A stretch of 64,000 nucleotides of DNA from the NCBI GenBank assembly GCA_020226215.1, contig CM035230.1, positions 7,587,501-7,651,500 of the forward strand, given 5' to 3'. A program made the translations under genes and the position numbers. This DNA comes from Sindora glabra. Lineage: Eukaryota; Streptophyta; Magnoliopsida; Fabales; Fabaceae. A model generated the notes under the pieces. It was not told where the DNA came from, did no database searches, and saw only the letters and a list, made by a program, of their open reading frames with translations. Position 1 is the stretch's first letter. Every line of letters begins with the position of its first letter. This document shows positions 50,874-62,670 of this stretch, one piece after another.

Positions 50874-53712
50874 TTTAATATCCTGAATTTTTAATTCTAT
50901 CATTTGAATTTCTAAATTCTGAGGTTGTAGAAATAAAGAACACGTTTGAATTAGCTTGGTATGTGAATTCCAAGTTGAAAGGTGTCAAGTGTAAGTATAA
51001 CCAAAATTTTGAAGAAAAAGAAACAATTGGAAAGGAATTAATTTCCCTAAATACTATAGATGATCAGAGGAGGTTAGAAAATCCTAAAAATGGGACTTGT
51101 CTAAGTCTAACAGTCTACGGATTTTCAGACAATTAGGTAACTTTATGGATTAAATTATAAAAGTGTAAAATCGGGTGCGAGTTAAAGTGAGAATAACTAA
51201 AAATTTAGGGTCTAATATGTAATTTTATTTATTGTGGCCAATAGACATATGACAAGTGTCATTATTAGAATAAAATTGCAAGAATAGCCTTACTAATTGG
51301 TGAGAAAGGACTAAAATACCCTTCAAAATTTCAAAAATGATCAAAATACCCATGAAGCTTTATGAAAACTCTTTCTCCTTCTCCTTTCTTTTCTAAAACT
51401 GTGGATGCCTCCATGAAAACAAGCTTGGAGGTGTGAGAGAGAGAAGAAAGAGAGAGAAATTTTCACTTAGCTTTATCACTAAAAAATAGTGAAACTTAGG
51501 CTTAGGTGTAGAAGACAAAGTTGCTCCTCTCATCAAGCTCTATCACGTGGTGTATTTAGGTTGAAGAAACCTCCAAAGTTGATCAAGTTTAGTAAGTTCT
51601 AAGTAGGGATTTTCAAGTTGCTCCAAGAGGTAAAAATGTTCTCCTCTAAAAGCTCTTTAATGTACTCTTTTTAGTTTCTTGAAATTTTGATATTGGTGTG
51701 GTCAAAGGAGGTTGACCATGGAGTTTTGGATGATTTGAGCATATTTAATGTTGTTTTAGATATTGTTATGTTGATCTATAGCTTTGGTTTGGTGTAAAAA
51801 CAACAAGAAATCATGATGTACAAACTAGGATTTTAGAGGCATAATGGTGTATGTATGGAATTGGCATGATTTGTTTGGAATTTGGCTAAATTGATGAAAT
51901 TAGAATGATTATTATGAATTATGGAGCCTATGGAAGATGAAATTTTGTATTATGAAAGTTTGAGTAAAAGTCCCCTTTTGAAGGCCAAAACCTGAGCATG
52001 GGAAAGGAAGGAGGGAAGGAGTTTTAGCCATTTAATTGTGTTTTTGAAAGTTTGGAATAATGTATTACAATGAAATTTAGGAGGTATTGGAATGTACATT
52101 AAAAATTTGGACACTTCCTTCATGGTTTAGCGTATGTGGAGGAAGTGAAGAATGCATGAAGTTTAAGAAAAATGATAGTGTTCTAATAAGAATTATGATG
52201 TGTATTTATGTAGAGCAAGAAAAGTGGCAAATTAGAAAGGCAAAGGGATTGTAGAGAAATTTCTAAGTGAGGGTAAAGGAATCATCCCTATTGGAAGCTT
52301 TTAAAAGGTGGCTAGCTTTATCCTTAAACTCTATTTTCCATTTATATGTTTTCTATATTTTATGCCATTGTATGGAATGTGTATGAAATTGCTATGTGCG
52401 CATTCCAGGAAGACAGTAAAATACTATGTGTGACGCCTATGGCCCGAATTCCCCGGGATGATAATGAAATTACTGTGTGCGGTACTTACGGCCCGAGTGT
52501 TGTGTGCGTGAGGCCTAGGTACGATTATCTGTGATGGCCACCTAGATATTTATATAAGTCCTTGAATGAGCTTGATGATTGCTATGTGCGGTGCATATTT
52601 CTTACAATGGTATGAAATGGTGTGATAAATGATTATTTGATTTTGGAAATGTATGATTTACTTGCTTAAGGATCTGGAATGACTTAATATATTTTTCTTA
52701 CAATAGCTAGCTACTGAGAAACTTTATTTCTTATGTTTCTATATTATTTACTAACAATTCCAAGTGATGCTTCCAAAGGCCCTCTTGATGAGGAAGAATA
52801 ATGTTTTGAAGTTGTATTAGAATATTCATAAAGTTTGTGATATTAGTATGTGTTGGATATATATTTTGTAAGTTGAAATTTCTGTATAATTATATAACCC
52901 TTGCCTATATTGTATGAAATACATGAATTTGATGTATTATGAACTAGTTTGGATTGGTAAGCATTTAATATGCAATGTGTGTGAAGTTAGAAAATGATCA
53001 AATGAATAGTAAATGACTAAATGAACAGTGAACTCGTAGGGCAGTAAGTTAAGTATGTTTGCAGGGATTTTTGGCTGAGTTTTGATGCTCTAAAAATTAT
53101 GAGAAAATTCAAGAGTGGACTTAATTTATGTATCATCCTTTGTGTGAAAATTCAGCTTAAAATAAGCTCATTTACTATAGGAAATTATTACACATTTTGG
53201 ACTGCCCTGTTCCCATCATAATGCTGAATACAAATTGAAACTTAGTATTCTGAAGCAGTAAATGGATGAGTTTTGATCTGAAAATTTTATGGCAAGTATT
53301 TAACATATTTATAAGTCCCATACTAAATTTGAGCTTAATCGGGGTTGATTTACCCCCTGAACGAAGGGCTTACTTTTACAATTGTAAATTCTAAACAACA
53401 CTAGAACAAGAACACTTTGCTATGAATTTTGAAAGGTCAAATGATATCTAAATCATGTCAAATTTTTATAGGATGAATCCAAAACGTGAAAGGTTCATAA
53501 TACTAAATTTCATGATTTTTGGAGTTCTACAAAGTAGTTTTTCATATTTTTGAAGTTGGTTCAGTAATTCTAGAAATGAGCAGTAAATTTTTGAAACTCA
53601 GAATCTGTAATACTTTGTTTCCTAGAATCTTAAATTGGCTTTAAAAATACCTAATTGTGTAACAATTACCTATTTAATGAGGATTAAGGTGTTAATAAGT
53701 AAGGGAGTATCA
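50874..53712 (+). repeat. 3' LTR of Tekay-like element
   Basis: It starts TTTAATATCC (usual TG changed to TT) and ends GGGAGTATCA. It is the same length as the 5' LTR. A 62-codon open frame at 52346-52534 is identical to that at 44804-44992. Confidence 0.92.
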
Positions 53713-53717
53713 AATAG
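53713..53717. repeat. Target duplication AATAG (right) of Tekay-like element
   Basis: Pairs with GATAG at 43327-43331 with one transition. Family-S LTR sequence resumes afterwards (GA-rich block 53755-53945). Confidence 0.7.
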
Positions 53718-54462
53718 CAATAGTGGTAGTTTGATAGTAGCAAGTAGTGGCATGTCGAGAAGAAAAGGAAGAGGAAAGGGGAGTCAATGAAGGGAAAAAG
53801 AGAGAAGAAGAAAGAAGGAGAGAGTTGGTGGTGTGGAGAGAAAAACATAAATGCAAATAGGAAGGTTGCTAAAAATGAAAAATAAAAAGGAGAAAAGAAG
53901 TAGTGGAGAAAAAGAGGGAAAAAATAGAAAGTGTTGGAAAGTGAATTTAGGCTTTTGCTATGGCCTTCTCATATTTCATTTGCTTATTTGTATCATAAGA
54001 TCTTAACCTTCCTTTTTAATTCGAAATAATCCTAGCCATTGATTGTAAAAGTTTATTTTTATGAACTAATTTTATTTAAAGTTCTTGACTCAATTATTTT
54101 TAATATTTTTTTAATATAAAAATATTTACATATTTTTAATAATTTGATAAATTTTGAATTTCTAAAAATAATTATTTTAAACTCTCACAATTCTTAAAAA
54201 TAATGTATCAAATACAAATAAAATATCCCATAAATTCTTGCACCCATGCTCATTAAAATTATTTTAAACTTGCTAGAATCCCTTGTACAAATTATTTAAA
54301 TCAATAATTGCCATATATAAAAATAAATAGATTTCAAATACTATCATAAATATCACTTTCAATATTCTAGAACCTTTAACATTTACCAAATAAATAAAAT
54401 AAATTTTCACAAGCATTAAAATTTATAAAGCTTTAAATTCTAACTCAGGGTATTAAAAATAC

Positions 54463-55951
54463 GAGAGGATTAGCTTAAGTTCACTTTTAAGAAAATTAGA
54501 AAATAATTTTTTTAATATTTTACAATAACTAAGTCTTATTTGAAATTAAGAATTTTTTTTATTTGTTGAAATTAAAAATATATGCCTTGATTTTTCTCAA
54601 CAACTAGCCTAAGATATTCTTCAATGTTATCTTCTTAGGTTTTCTCCAACTCTATTTTCGTTAATTCTCTCTAATGTTATTTTGCCTAAATTTTCTTCAA
54701 CATCATTCTCTAGAATATTCCTTGGTTGCCTATGGATACTGTAACTTACATTTTATTTCTTGATTGCAAAACTGAAATGCCTTTATTTGCTTTTTGCTTC
54801 TTCTCTTGAAACATTTCTTCTTGAAACATAATGCTCCAACTTTAAAATAAATACTCACCACAAAAGAAACATAATGTAATATATAATTTCATATTACAGT
54901 ACATAATTCCATATTCAGTAAATACAATACATAATAGCTCAATTAAAATAGAAGCCACATTTTTCATTATATTAATTCTATATAATTTGGATATGGGATT
55001 AGGGAATACCTTAAGATTTACACCGTTGAATATTGGTATACGTCTAAACTATTACAAACTACAAAAGAAAAAAATTAACATATAAGAATTTGATAATTGT
55101 AGTAATCATAAAAATTTATTAATGAAAATAAAATTACCTTTTAATTTGACATAGATATTTTTCTATTTGAGGATATTTAAATCATAATTCATGTATGTTC
55201 TCAATTGAATTTTTATTAATGAAATATAAATTAATAAGTAAGCAATTATATATGTAAGAATACCTTAAAAAATTAGGATTTAAACATCTTAAACTTGTGG
55301 TAAGAAATTTATTTGGATGGATCATTAATCCATATCCCTTTATCATGATCTTTTTGCTCATAAAACTCCTTTAAATTGCCTTCATGATTAACTAAAGGTA
55401 GTCTTGATGAGAAAAGAAGTGTGCCTTTAATATTTGTAGTTTTATCTTCTTTATTCCTACTGTTAACAATTTGTCTCTTCCTTTTAAGAACTATAGACCA
55501 CTTATTATCAACCAAGTTTAACATATAAAAAAATTATTTTGCTTAAGATGCCATTATGAATTACCCCCTTATAACCTTGCTTACCAAGATCCACCAATGT
55601 GTATCTTAACTTATCCATTTGAATGTTATTATTATTATCCATCCACTTTCATTAAAAGACATGCTTCCTAAATTAGATGTAACCAAGCTTTAATATAATT
55701 TTAATGATCCTATAATATGACATCAATGCACAAATGGGGGTTTTTCATTAGAGACATGCATTACTTTAACTATCATAATCTCAACATGGTAGAAAACATG
55801 TGAATTTAGCACAACTAGGATATAATGGCTTTTCTGGATTACTCAATAAATTATCGAGGATTTCTAAATAGTCAGTAAAATTACTTGCAACGTCATGAAC
55901 CATAATCTTGATCTAATGTGAACATAATGAGCATAGAGGAATTTTTACACT
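54463..55951. other. AT-rich DNA, one unrecognised coding-like segment
   Basis: No bounded element. A minus-strand open frame at 55309-55524 (71 codons) contains KWSIVLKRKRQIVNSRNKED and ends GIWINDPSK. Immediately upstream on that strand (to about 55640) another open segment could join it if a T-run near 55530 had one base fewer. It has a protein-like composition, but I recognise no family; it may be a decayed gene or transposon piece. Confidence 0.3.
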
Positions 55952-56730
55952 TGTTGGAGGGACCAATTATAGAGAGTTGAGCTAAAAGATTGAAGAAAAG
56001 TCTTAAAAGACTCGTCTAAATAGCTTAGAGGCATAAGAAAGAAGACTTAGAAGAGCTAGGAGCATTGATTACTTTTATTTCAACTTGAGTAGGCCAGTAG
56101 TTGACTATTGTAATCAATTACTATGTTTAATGAGCTAGTAATTGATTACCATAGTCAACTATTGTATCCAAAGTTCATCTTTGGCTATAAATAGTCGACC
56201 ATGTAGTCAAATACCTTCTTGTTTCACAAGCTAGTATGACTAGGATAGTTAACTATCCCAAGCTAGATTTACTATTTTGACTATTTGACTTTGTTTACTT
56301 ATGGGTTAAGCCATTTGGACCTAATGTTAATCATATATGTTTAGCTTATTAATTTTATTACTTAACTTTGGACATATTATAATTGTTAATTAAATTCTAA
56401 GTTAGGCTTGATTATGCCTAATTGAGCCTAATTAGCCTAGTTGGTTTCTAGATATATAGTGAGGCTTATTCCTTATTATTACAACTTTTAATATTTTGTT
56501 GAATTAATTAGAGATTTGATTGTTTTAAGAGATGGACTTCTCTCTAGGGTTCTAGTAAGAACTGCTTGACTTATCAAAGAATTTTTCCTTTTTGATATCT
56601 AATTCATCATTTATTGCTTCTACCAAAGTGAGGTGTGATTCTTTTATCTGTGCTTCTAGATTAAGAGATGATCTTTGACATTTGTAGATTATTTATAGGT
56701 TCTCTATGATAGGTTCATATTGGGTTTACA
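55952..56730 (+). repeat. Probable 5' LTR of Reina-like element
   Basis: TGTTGGAGGGACC at the left and ...GGGTTTACA just before a decayed primer site at the right give an LTR of about 0.78 kb. Inside is GGCTATAAATAGTCG (56180-56195), a good TATA-box-like signal, and an inverted repeat at 56099-56160. The partner LTR lies beyond the window, so the boundaries are inferred. Confidence 0.5.
56099..56160. repeat. Inverted repeat AGTTGACTATTGTAATC in the LTR
   Basis: Arm 1 (56099-56121) and arm 2 (56138-56160) are reverse complements at 22 of 23 positions, separated by 16 bases. Variants of the same word recur in the leader at 57203-57470. Confidence 0.9.
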
Positions 56731-56734
56731 TCAT

Positions 56735-56749
56735 TTGATAATCAAAGCT
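56735..56749 (+). other. Decayed primer-binding site of Reina-like element
   Basis: TGATAATCAAAGCTC resembles TGGTATCAGAGCTC with one inserted base and two substitutions. Its position between the LTR-like end and the leader fits. Confidence 0.45.
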
Positions 56750-58095
56750 CATTTCTTTATCTTTATGTTTATCCCTTTTCATTTTGTTTTTTTGTTTTTT
56801 TACATTTCTAATTCAATGTTGATGTCTTCTTATCTTGATTGAGTGTCTTATTGATATAAAATCATCAAATTTAATTTCTTTATTCAAATTTGAGTTATGT
56901 GTCTTAAATTATGTCAATTGTGTTTAGATTTTGTCATTTCCTTATTGTTTCTACATAATTGTGATCTTATTATTATGTTTTTGTCATGTTTTTCAAGCTC
57001 AATCCAATTTACTTTAAGTTCAATTTTACTTTTGTTTGAATTTGATGTCTAGTTATTGTTAGTCTTATTTTTCCTTCAATTTTATGTATCAAATTATGAA
57101 AATTTAGTGTTAATTTGTGTTTTGATTTATGCCAAATTTGTACTCTAGTTTGATATTATAAGTTGCATTGAAATTTTTTGAAAAATAATTCAAAAGTGTG
57201 AAGTTTAGTGCATAGTAATTGACTATTATAATCAAATACTACATGAAATTGCATAATATTCAACTATAGTATTCGATTATTTACATCCAAAGAGCACTTA
57301 TTTTAGAAATAGTCAATGACTATAGTTAATTACCAAGGCAAAAATTCTTTATATTTGATTATTGTAATTGAATATCTAAAAGTAAAGACTATGAATAATT
57401 GTGCTAGTTGGCTATTGTACTTGAATACCTTATTATTACTTTAAGGTATTCGATTATTGTATCCTATATTCAAAACAAAGAAAAATGAATCAAGCCAAAA
57501 AGAATTAAAGAAAAACAAAAGCTAAAATAAAAACTAATAAGAAAAGAAATAATAAAAAAATTCAAAATAAAAAAAAAATTCAAAAGCAAAAAGAAATGGA
57601 ATTCAAAAGCAAAGTTATGAGAAAGAAAAGTGGAAAGGAAATTGTATTGCTAAAGAAAAGTTAATTAATTGTATACTTGCTTTGCATCTTCTTAAACTTC
57701 TTATTTTTAAAATTAAACATTTCATTACTTCTTTCATTCATTTCAATCTTCCATTCTTAATTCCTTAGTTGAATTCTCATTTCCTTGTTTCTTTTTAAAT
57801 TTAAATTTTATCTTTCTGTCTTTCTTCACTTCTTAAATCTTGTTCTTATTCCATCATTGAAGCTAGTTTGTGATATATGATTGTTACAATTGAATAATCT
57901 TCTTAATTGTGTCTTCTTGGTTCCTAAAAACCTCAAGAAAGAAAAAAATGAAGAATGATGAAGGGCAAGGGTGTATGAGATCACCTAAGGGTAAAAACAT
58001 TGAATTAGAGTGCAAACATGAGAGTAAGTACCTTTATATCAAGTGAGGATTTGCTCTTGTGTGGTCATATTCTTGTTTTAACCATTTCTTGTAGT
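56750..58095 (+). other. Leader (5' untranslated region) of Reina-like element
   Basis: T-rich at first (56760-57120) and very A-rich at 57475-57660, a texture seen in leaders of this lineage. A cluster of GACTATNGTAATTGAATA-like words in both orientations lies at 57203-57470. No open frame of note. Confidence 0.5.
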
Positions 58096-58299
58096 TAATT
58101 CATTAAGGATGTTAAAAGGAAGTAAATAATGATATTAGGTCCATACTTAGGACTTTTTAATAAAAAATAAAGGAAATAAACATGAGACTTGATGGGTTTA
58201 AAGGAGAAACGAAGGAAAGAAGAGAGAGAAAATAAAATGAAATAAATAATAATGATGTAGAAGTTAGTAGCAATAGTGGAGAAAGTGAGGTTTCTCATT

Positions 58300-58564
58300 A
58301 ATCTAAGAGGAGTGAAAGGAGAAATAGAGATTGGAGAAATGAAAGGACAGAATATGATAGACTAATAAGAGATTAGGTTGATTGTAAGCTTGATAATATA
58401 AAAAAGAAGATTCCTTTGATTGAAGACAAAAATGATTCAGAACTTTACTTAGAGTAGGAAAAGAAGAAGGAATTAATCATCATTTCCATAATTATTTTGA
58501 AGAAAATAAAATTAAGCTTGTTATTATTGAATTCACTAACTATGCTTTTATGTGGTAGAATCAA
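58300..58564 (+). pseudogene. gag N-terminal part of Reina-like element
   Basis: Frames on the plus strand read RNRDWRNERTEYDRLIRD, then KLDNIKKKIPLIEDKNDSEL, YLE-stop-EKKKELI, and finally NYAFMW-stop-NQ. These match gag words of this lineage ending in a WW(D/N)Q motif. Stops replace Trp codons. The coding breaks off exactly at the nested LTR (58565) and resumes at 60240. Confidence 0.7.
58560..58564. repeat. Target duplication ATCAA (left) of nested solo LTR
   Basis: Identical to 60240-60244. Confidence 0.9.
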
Positions 58565-60239
58565 TGTTAGGTTTTAGATTAGCATATATAGCAGAAAAAA
58601 AGTTTTTTTGATTCGAATCCTACCAAAGATCCATGCAAAAGGGTATAAATTAATATTAGGGTTTTACTTTTTATACATTCATGTTCTTTCTGAACAAATC
58701 TTTGAGAGATCGAGATGAATCTCAAATCCAACGCTAGCCAAAAGGTACAGCATCTCTACGATATCCATATGGAGTGAACAATGACTTCTCATCCTATATG
58801 AATCTACTAGGATATGTCTATCTCACTAAGATTTGGATTAGTGTATTTTCTTAAGTGATTTAGGGTTTAATGGCAGCTAATGTATGTCTCTATAAAGTGC
58901 TGGCTTCAAGTTCCTTTTATAGAACTAAGGCATACCATATTTCTAGTCCTACTAGGATAATGCTTCCAAAATCCTAATCTCACTTAATAACTGTTATCTT
59001 ATCCTTATCCTTGTCATAGAGAGAGTGAGGAGAGATAAGACTTATCCATTAATTTCTAATATTAGATAATAGCATTATTTCATAATTTAATTATCTAATA
59101 TTAAATGGCATATAGTTATCTTATATTAAAAATAATATTATCTCATAATATAATTATCTAATATCTAATAACATAATTATATGATATTACTCTAATATCA
59201 AATAATATCACATAATATATCTTATATTACGTGAAAATATATTATTATTTTAATAATATTTATATGCATGAAAATAAGTTAAATTAATTAGATTTTAGTC
59301 CGACTAAAGCTTAATTAATTATTGTCTCATTCCTACTCCTTTTATGTGACCCTGAAGATTCTTATTATGTTGGTAATAGTCCACTTGTAGACCATAGATA
59401 GTGAACAATATCTAACAATACATCACTGCCACCCAAGTAGTACAAATGTCTATGACTCAATATTCACTTAATGTGTGAACAACACTTTGCAACATAATCC
59501 CTTTTGTAATGATATCTAAATCGAACTAAAGGCATGGAATGTGTCATCCTTATTGATGTTCAATTTATATTTCTTGATACTGAATAGACTAACTTAAATA
59601 AATGATTAATATCTTATATTAATCCATTTAAGTATAGCCATGTATTTTTTAATCTCACTTAATTAAGAGGCCTAAGGATATCATTTCTACTATATAATAG
59701 GAACAAAATTTCCATCTACATCACTCACATCCGTCTGCATGATTCATGACACACCTAATCAAGATCTTACAATGCATCCCGATTAAAGGTAATACAGGAT
59801 GACATCAAATTGTGTGACTCCTCATGTAGGGAACTATAGTGACTTTAGGTTAAAGGACTACGTGCATTGTGATCACATTAGAATAACTAATGACATATGA
59901 CAATCCATATAGTTTTTCTTATTACGGGCCAGTCCAATACATTTGTTTACTAACAATGTACTCACGTATTAACTTGATATCACATATTCATGATTCATAA
60001 TCATCAGTCATTATACATGCTAGTCTCGATGTATTATTACTATCCTTTTTATAATAATACTTGACTAGGGGCATTTTAGAAATAATAAAACTATTTTAAG
60101 GACAATTATTATATTAAGTTATAAATTGCACAAATAAAAAAATAAAAAAAATATAAGAATTGTATTGCTTGAAATTAAACATAATACATTGTGCATTATT
60201 AATCATCTTTCTGATTAGTTCCTAGGACACATACTAACA
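58565..60239 (-). mobile_element. Solo LTR nested in Reina-like gag
   Basis: A 1,675-base unit with TG...CA ends (TGTTAGG on the left; ...ACTAACA on the right, that is TGTTAGTATGTGTCC on the minus strand) and perfect ATCAA duplications. No coding, primer site or polypurine tract is visible, so it is a solo LTR. I place it on the minus strand because TGTTAGTATGTGTCCTAGGA resembles LTR starts known from eudicot genomes; copia versus gypsy is not resolved. A TA-rich block at 59040-59240 repeats (A)TATTAGATAAT-like words. Confidence 0.85.
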
Positions 60240-60244
60240 ATCAA
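60240..60244. repeat. Target duplication ATCAA (right) of nested solo LTR
   Basis: Perfect match to 58560-58564. gag coding resumes after it. Confidence 0.9.
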
Positions 60245-60800
60245 ATCATAATCAATGTCTAAAAAATTAAGAAATGCCAATTAAAACCTAGGAGGAATTA
60301 AAATTTGTCATGGAAAGAGATTTGTTTCAAGTCATTATCAAATAGTGTTGTATCATAGGTTGTGAGGCCTTGTTTAAGAATTAAAGAGTGCAAAAGATTA
60401 TCGTAAAGAGATAGAAATTGTAATGATTAGAGCTAATAAAGAAGAGGATCAAGATGCCACCATGGCTAGATTTCTCTATGGGTTAAATAGAGACATCATC
60501 AATGTTGTAGAACTTCAACACTATATGGATTTAGAAGATATGATAGCTATAGTCATGAAGGTGGAAAACAACTCAAGAGAAAGAGTATATGCAAAAATGA
60601 CTAAAGGTCTATTGCTTCTTGGAAACCTGGGGACTAATAGGTTGAAAAGAAAGATGACAAGGTAATTAAATATAAAGTAGAATCATCATCCAAGCTTAAG
60701 GGATAAGATCTTAAAGGTAAAAGTAAAGTGAAGATGCTTTAAAAGCATACTAGTGTCCAATGTTTTAGATATTTAGGGCATGGTTATGTTATTAGTAAGT
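60245..60800 (+). pseudogene. gag C-terminal part and zinc knuckle of Reina-like element
   Basis: It resumes with EMPIKT-stop-EELKFVMERDLFQVIIK, then EIEIVMIRANKEEDQDATMA and RFLYGLNRDIINVVELQHYM in the open stretch 60423-60665. A zinc knuckle at 60757-60798 reads CFRYLGHGYVISKC; the second Cys of CCHC is Tyr, as in the Tekay-like element where another Cys became Tyr. Frameshifts and stops elsewhere make it inactive. Confidence 0.85.
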
Positions 60801-61665
60801 GCTCTAATAAAAAATTGATAATGATAATAGAAGATGGGGAGGTGGAGTCTGCTAGTAATGATAGTGAGCAAGAAAAATCATCTTCTTATGAGGAAAAATA
60901 TGATGAAAGCTTTGAATACCTTATACATGATGATAACTTGGTAGTAAAAAGAGAATTGAGTGTTCAAACTAAAGAAGAGAATGAAAACCAAAGGGAAAAT
61001 ATTTTTCACACTTAGTGCCAAGTTATAAGGAAGATTTGTAACTTAATCATTGACAATGGTAGTTATGCTAATGTAGCTAGTACTATTCTGGCTGAGAAGT
61101 TAAGCTTACCTACCTTGAAACATCCTACACTTTACAACTTTAATGGTTAAATGATAATGAAGAGATTAAGGCAACTAAGTAAGTATCAGTTACATTCACT
61201 AGTGAAAGGTACAATGATGAAGTCTTAAGTGATATGGTCCCTATAAATGATTATCATATTTTGCTTAAGAAACCATGGTAATTTGATAGAAGGGCTACCC
61301 ATAATGGAATTGTAAAAAGGTATAGCTTTGAGATGAAAGGAAGAAATGTGACTCTCTTACCTCTATTTCCAAAAGATGTCTAAAAAAACCAAATTAAAAT
61401 GCAAAGAAAAAAAGAAAGGAAGAAGAAAAAGAGAAAAAAGTGTTTAAAAAAATATTCTTGCTTTTGTACAAAGAAACACACATTATAACTCTAGGCCAAA
61501 GCTTGTACTTTTGTACAAAGAAGCCTACAATGCTAACCAAGATATTCTTGCTTAACCTCTTAATATTCAATCTTTCTTGTTAGAATTTGAAGAAATATTC
61601 CTTAAAGCTACTCTAAAAGATTTGCCACATAATAATGAATTGAGCATCAAATTGACATTATCTTA
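60801..61665 (+). pseudogene. Acidic linker and protease of Reina-like element
   Basis: The open stretch 60815-61015 is acidic (DGEVESASNDSEQEKSSSYE...RENIFHT), as in the gag-protease linker of relatives. NLIIDNGSYANVASTILAEK near 61040-61100 is the protease active-site region; the usual D-G/S-G triplet reads D-N-G. Later frames contain LEFEEIF and ATLKDLPHNNELSIKL, matching the linker before reverse transcriptase. Confidence 0.75.
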
Positions 61666-62287
61666 ATGGTTTCCATTTCAAATCATCCCATTTATAGGAC
61701 AAACCTAGTAGAAGCTAAAGATATCCAAAGGCAAGTGGAGGATTTTATGTCCAAGGGATATATTGGAGAGAGAATGAGTCCATATATTATGCTAATGTTG
61801 CGAGTGCAAAAAAAAATAGGTTATAAAGAATGTGTGTTAATTGTTGGCCAATCAACAAGATCATTGTAAAGTATCACTATCCAATTCCTAAATTAAATGA
61901 CATATTAGGTAAATTGCATGTCTTTTGTATGTTCTCTAAAATTAATTTAAAATAAGTTTACTATCAAATAAGGACAAGAGAGGGAGATGAGTGGAAATTA
62001 GCATTCAAAACAAACATGGTTTGTGTGAGTGGTTAGTTATGCTATTCAATTTGTTTAATGCATAGAATACTTTCATAAGGCTAATGAATAATGTTTTATG
62101 GTCTTTTATTAGAAAGTTTGTTATTATTTATTTTGATGACATAGTTATTTATATTAAGAGTGTTAAGGATCATGTTAAGTATTCAAGAAGTGTTTTACAA
62201 GTTTTAAAAATTGAAAAATTCAATGCTAACATTGAAAAATGTTCTTTTTGTTTATAAAGAATCATATTTCTAAGGTACATGGTTAGT
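61666..62287 (+). pseudogene. Reverse transcriptase of Reina-like element
   Basis: The open stretch 61666-61869 holds HPIYRTNLVEAKDIQRQVED and FMSKGYIGERMSPY. After stops and frame changes come YHYPIPKLNDILGKLH (from 61870), a motif-A region near 61940 (FSKINLK, Asn where Asp is expected, as in the Tekay-like copy), and YFDD at 62129-62140 with DIVIYIKS. Decay is advanced. Confidence 0.85.
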
Positions 62288-62670
62288 AGTAATAGAATTG
62301 AAATAGATGAGAATAAGGTTAAAGTAATTATGCAGTGGTGTGTCCCTAAGAATACTAGTGAAGTGAGGAGTTTTCATAGGTTAGCTAGCATTTATAGGAA
62401 ATTTGTAAAGATTTTGGCACCCCAACTGCCTTTTTAAATGAATTAGTTAAGAAAAATATGAATTTTTATTATGAAGAAGAGTAAAAAAAAAAGCTTTTAA
62501 TTTATTAAAAGAAAGGTTAAGTTCCTTACCTTGCTCTTCTTGATTTCTAAAAAATATTTAAAATTGGATATGATGCCTCAAGAATTAGTATTAGAGCTAT
62601 TTTATTAAAGAAGAAAAAGCCTATTGCTTTCTTTAATGAAAAGCTTAATTGAGCAGCTCTTAATTACCCT
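62288..62670 (+). repeat. Tandem duplication, copy 1 (RT thumb to RNase H)
   Basis: Starts AGTAATAGAATTGAAATAG, a frame reading SNRIEIDENKVK, and runs through EVRSFHRLASIYRKF and the RNase H start to IAFFNEKLN and an ALNYP-like end. Copy 2 begins directly at 62671 with the same bases. The period is 383, not a multiple of three. Confidence 0.9.

Larger units (their letters stand above)
43332..53712 (+). mobile_element. Full-length Tekay/Del-like Ty3 chromovirus (inactive)
   Basis: The order is 5' LTR 43332-46170, primer site 46174-46185, gag-pol 46287-50824, polypurine tract about 50859-50873, 3' LTR 50874-53712. Both LTRs are exactly 2,839 bases and align without net indel. The gene order protease, reverse transcriptase, RNase H, integrase, chromodomain-like C terminus, the single gag-pol frame, and the long LTRs fit the Tekay (Del) lineage of plant chromoviruses. 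Coding is destroyed by about two dozen stops, one frameshift near 49202 and substitutions of catalytic residues. It sits inside a family-S LTR. Confidence 0.92.
40539..54457 (-). mobile_element. Family-S solo LTR split by a Tekay-like element
   Basis: The left end (plus-strand TGTCATAAACC) and right end (...GGGTATTAAAA) correspond to the ends of the family-S LTRs at 6185/15666 and 13960/18491. Flanking bases AATAT (40534-40538) and AATAC (54458-54462) form a target duplication with one transition. Without the insert at 43332-53717 the LTR is about 3.5 kb. At about 41525 it has the uninterrupted version of the site where the other copies carry the nested plus-strand LTR. It contains a (TA)n run at about 41612-41648. 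No interior is attached, so it is a solo LTR. Confidence 0.75.
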
